Below, in pieces: positions 61,745-64,000 of a DNA stretch of 64,000 nucleotides. The position numbers were made by a program, and so were the translations under genes. This DNA comes from JADMIH01 sp036399775 (GTDB taxonomy: Bacteria > Chloroflexota > Chloroflexia > QHBQ01 > JADMIH01): the NCBI GenBank assembly GCA_036399775.1, contig DASWMJ010000089.1, forward strand, positions 248,001 to 312,000, given 5' to 3'. Numbering within the stretch: position 1 is the first letter of the stretch; every line of letters starts with the position of its first letter. Under the pieces are notes generated by a model, which was given only the letters and a program-made list of their open reading frames with translations, was not told the DNA's origin and made no database searches.

Positions 61745-64000
61745 ATGGCAACACAAACAATTAGCGAGTTGGTACAAGTCCAGAGTGGTTACACGTCATA
61801 TGTGGACTTGCGTTTCGAACTTTTCGACGACAACAAAAACATAGGACGCATGTCGCAATACAGGCCCATAACGTCCCACCGACTGGCCTTCCAGAAACTG
61901 GCTAGGTCACTAAACCCGAAAGACAGGCGCGTATACCTGGTAACCGGCTCCTACGGCACGGGCAAATCCCACCTGTCGCTGATGCTCGCTAACTACATGC
62001 AGACGCCGGCCGGTGAGGCACCTATGCCTGACTTCTTCAAGAACTTTGCAGAAGTTGAACTTCCTCTATCTGAAGAGCTTCGAGCTAAGCGCCCTCACGG
62101 GCGGTATCTTGTGGCGTTGTGCGACTGGGGAGCCAGGGCTGACTTTGAAGAAGTTGTACTGCGAGCAGTCGATGATGCGTTGAAGCGCGAAGGCTTCACC
62201 GAGACTCTAGAAACTCCCTACTTGTTTGCTGAAAGGAAGCTGGCGGAGTGGAAAGGGCTGGTTGACCAGGGTGACCCGAGGGGCCAATTCTACAGCGATT
62301 TTGAGCGAGAGCTAATTGACCGCAACCCTGGGACGACCTTATCTGCCTTTATAAAGAGCCTTAAGGGCTTCGACCCTACAGTTCTTGAGGAATTCAAGAG
62401 GATACACCAGCACGTAACGACTGCGCCCTTTACATACGACAAGAGCGATCTAGTCGCAATACTAGAAAGCACCCTTGCTAGCGCTGCCTTCAAGGAGCGC
62501 TTCTTAGGTCTCTTGGTGCTTTTCGATGAGTTTGGCGACACAATGGATAAGGGCTACCTGAGCCCCAAAGCATTCCAGAAATTCGCCCAACTGTGCGCCG
62601 ACACTCCACCAAATTGCGCTAGGCTGGTGTTCGTCGGCACTGCGCACAAAGACCTCACCGCCTACGCTCGGGCGTATAACACTACCGATTTTCGCACGGC
62701 CAGCGACCGGATAGAGTCGGTGCCACTGACACCCGACGGAATCGAAGACATTATCGCCGCCATAGTTGTGCCACAGAAAGAAAGCACCCTGTGGAAAGAG
62801 AAGATTGTTCCGAAATCCGCCATCTTCGATAGTCTATTAAATGATTGTAATCGCCTCAAGCTCTTTGACTGGCTCACTGGCCCCAGGATACGTAAGGCAA
62901 TTATCGAAAACATCTACCCAATGCACCCGATGGCTACTTACGCTTTGCTCCAGCTGGCCCGCGACGTGGCATCCAATAACCGCTCCATTTTTACCTTCTT
63001 CTCGAATGAAATAGGCCAAGATGCCGATCCAGGCTCGTACGGGCACTACGTGGCAACTACACCTATTGAGATGAACGGCAAACTCAATTTGTACACCGCG
63101 GACAATCTGTGGGACTTCTTCGGGGTTACTCTCAACTCCGACAACCGGGAACTTCGCGACACAGTACGGGGGCAGATCAAGGACTACGAAGCTTCAGTGC
63201 GCGAGCTCAAGCGCCTAGCCATGCAAGATTCGAGCAGCAGGATGCTCTTTGAGAACGATCTACTCATCATGCGAATCTTGCGGCTGATGCTTATCTATAA
63301 CGTTATCCAGATACCGAACAGCAAGGAAAACCTGCAATTTGGCCTCTACATGACAACCCAGTCGGAGATAACGGAACTCCACAACAGGCTCCAGTCGCTC
63401 ACGAAAAAGGGCATACTATATAACGTGAAAGAGATCGGCGTCTACGAGTTTAAGCAAAGTACCTCCATAGATCTTGAAAGAGTTGTTGAAGACTACGTGA
63501 AGAGCGCGGAGAATCTGCCGGGCAACATAGTAGCCGAGCTCAACGAGTTGGTGCCCCTCGACAAGAAGGGCGAGCAGTACATGGACGCGAAGGACTACAA
63601 TCTGCCATTCGGCGAGGATAAGCGCCTAGAGCGGCGGCTGGTGCGCGCGGTGGACCTCTTAAGTGAAGTCGACACTCCCTTCGGCAAGCGCTCATATTTT
63701 GAAGCTCTTGAATCTGAGATAGATCAAGAAACCGCCAAGCGTGGTGAATTCGAAGGTATCGCGCTTCACGTGGCGTGTGAAAGCGCTGAGGACATTCAGA
63801 AGGCACGAAACGCATGCGCACGCAACGTGTCGCAACGTGTTGTAGTGGCAATCCCCAAGCAGCCCATAGGATTTCTTGACGCGGTCCTGGACTTGCGTGC
63901 GCTGCTCCATATCGACCAAAACACCGACGCCATGAAGCTCACCGTACAGGATAAGGCAATACTTCATGACCGCCTGAACGGAGACGGCACGCGACCAGGG
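61745..64000 (+). CDS. brxC: BrxC/PglY-like (DUF6079) ATPase, 3' end outside window
   Basis: The frame is open from ATG 61745 to the last base (752 codons seen), so the gene is cut. Walker A is GSYGTGKS (68-75) with a preceding RVYLVT strand, and Walker B is LLVLFDEFGD (D260, E261). The text between and after (for example PTPPNCARLVFVGTAHKDL-like and FTFFSNEIGQDADPGSYG) fits BrxC/PglY proteins, which are 1100-1300 aa. BrxC is a core BREX ATPase. Start follows GAGAGAGGGCAGA. The pglZ gene expected in a full BREX locus would lie beyond the window. Confidence 0.85.
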   Translation, partial: MATQTISELVQVQSGYTSYVDLRFELFDDNKNIGRMSQYRPITSHRLAFQKLARSLNPKDRRVYLVTGSYGTGKSHLSLMLANYMQTPAGEAPMPDFFKNFAEVELPLSEELRAKRPHGRYLVALCDWGARADFEEVVLRAVDDALKREGFTETLETPYLFAERKLAEWKGLVDQGDPRGQFYSDFERELIDRNPGTTLSAFIKSLKGFDPTVLEEFKRIHQHVTTAPFTYDKSDLVAILESTLASAAFKERFLGLLVLFDEFGDTMDKGYLSPKAFQKFAQLCADTPPNCARLVFVGTAHKDLTAYARAYNTTDFRTASDRIESVPLTPDGIEDIIAAIVVPQKESTLWKEKIVPKSAIFDSLLNDCNRLKLFDWLTGPRIRKAIIENIYPMHPMATYALLQLARDVASNNRSIFTFFSNEIGQDADPGSYGHYVATTPIEMNGKLNLYTADNLWDFFGVTLNSDNRELRDTVRGQIKDYEASVRELKRLAMQDSSSRMLFENDLLIMRILRLMLIYNVIQIPNSKENLQFGLYMTTQSEITELHNRLQSLTKKGILYNVKEIGVYEFKQSTSIDLERVVEDYVKSAENLPGNIVAELNELVPLDKKGEQYMDAKDYNLPFGEDKRLERRLVRAVDLLSEVDTPFGKRSYFEALESEIDQETAKRGEFEGIALHVACESAEDIQKARNACARNVSQRVVVAIPKQPIGFLDAVLDLRALLHIDQNTDAMKLTVQDKAILHDRLNGDGTRPG

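Noticed and set aside
37474..64000. CRISPR array or Cas effector that would make the element a CAST
   Set aside because: No regularly spaced repeats and no Cas protein were seen. The Cas4-like nuclease alone is not enough.

Overview
The window looks like chromosomal DNA of a moderately GC-rich bacterium, most likely a Chloroflexota member. The signs are secreted proteins with Thr/Pro-rich linkers and S-layer homology (SLH) domains, Uma2-type nucleases, a CIRCE-controlled hrcA-grpE-dnaK set, and short periodic intergenic repeats. The phylum is an inference from gene style; no rRNA or universal marker is present.

From 1 to about 37.4 kb the content is ordinary chromosome. It starts with the 3' part of an SLH protein, a Nudix hydrolase and two tandem copies of an OppB/OppC-type permease pair. 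Fragments of the permease-Nudix junction remain at 6.15-6.28 kb. Next come a GNAT acetyltransferase, an acyl-CoA dehydrogenase, ParA/ParB, small metabolic genes, dnaJ, two Uma2 genes and dnaK-grpE-hrcA behind a CIRCE operator. A 0.66-kb gap then holds one miniature inverted-repeat element nested in another. An ECF sigma factor and its zinc-finger/beta-propeller anti-sigma partner follow, then a membrane glycosyltransferase, an aminotransferase, small membrane proteins, a cytochrome c and a DUF1684 protein. The block ends with a TetR-epimerase-MMPL cluster that has two copies of one palindromic operator.

At 37.4 kb there is a tRNA-Arg(CCG) gene. A Tn7-like transposon end begins about 45 bp downstream of it: TGT, then two copies of GGACAAACTTCCCCGC. 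On the minus strand, reading toward the tRNA, the genes are tnsA, tnsB, tnsC, tniQ-2 and tniQ-1. The right end was not found, so the element probably runs past 64 kb and the later genes are probably cargo.

The first cargo block (45.0-48.5 kb) is unusual. Two related small XRE regulators flank a TnsB/TniA-like protein that has lost all three catalytic acidic residues and its HTH region, plus a Cas4-like Fe-S PD-(D/E)XK nuclease. Then come a RidA-like protein, a PIN-domain membrane protein, a multipass membrane protein, an SLH protein broken by an in-frame stop, small regulators and a Thr/Pro-rich membrane protein. From 57.0 kb to the window end lies a BREX-like defence operon: a PglX-like methylase, a DUF4007-type protein, a BrxF-like P-loop protein and a BrxC/DUF6079-type ATPase cut by the window edge.

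The most notable parts are the catalytically dead transposase/nuclease/XRE block inside the Tn7-like element, the tnsA/tnsB junction, and the non-canonical BREX order.
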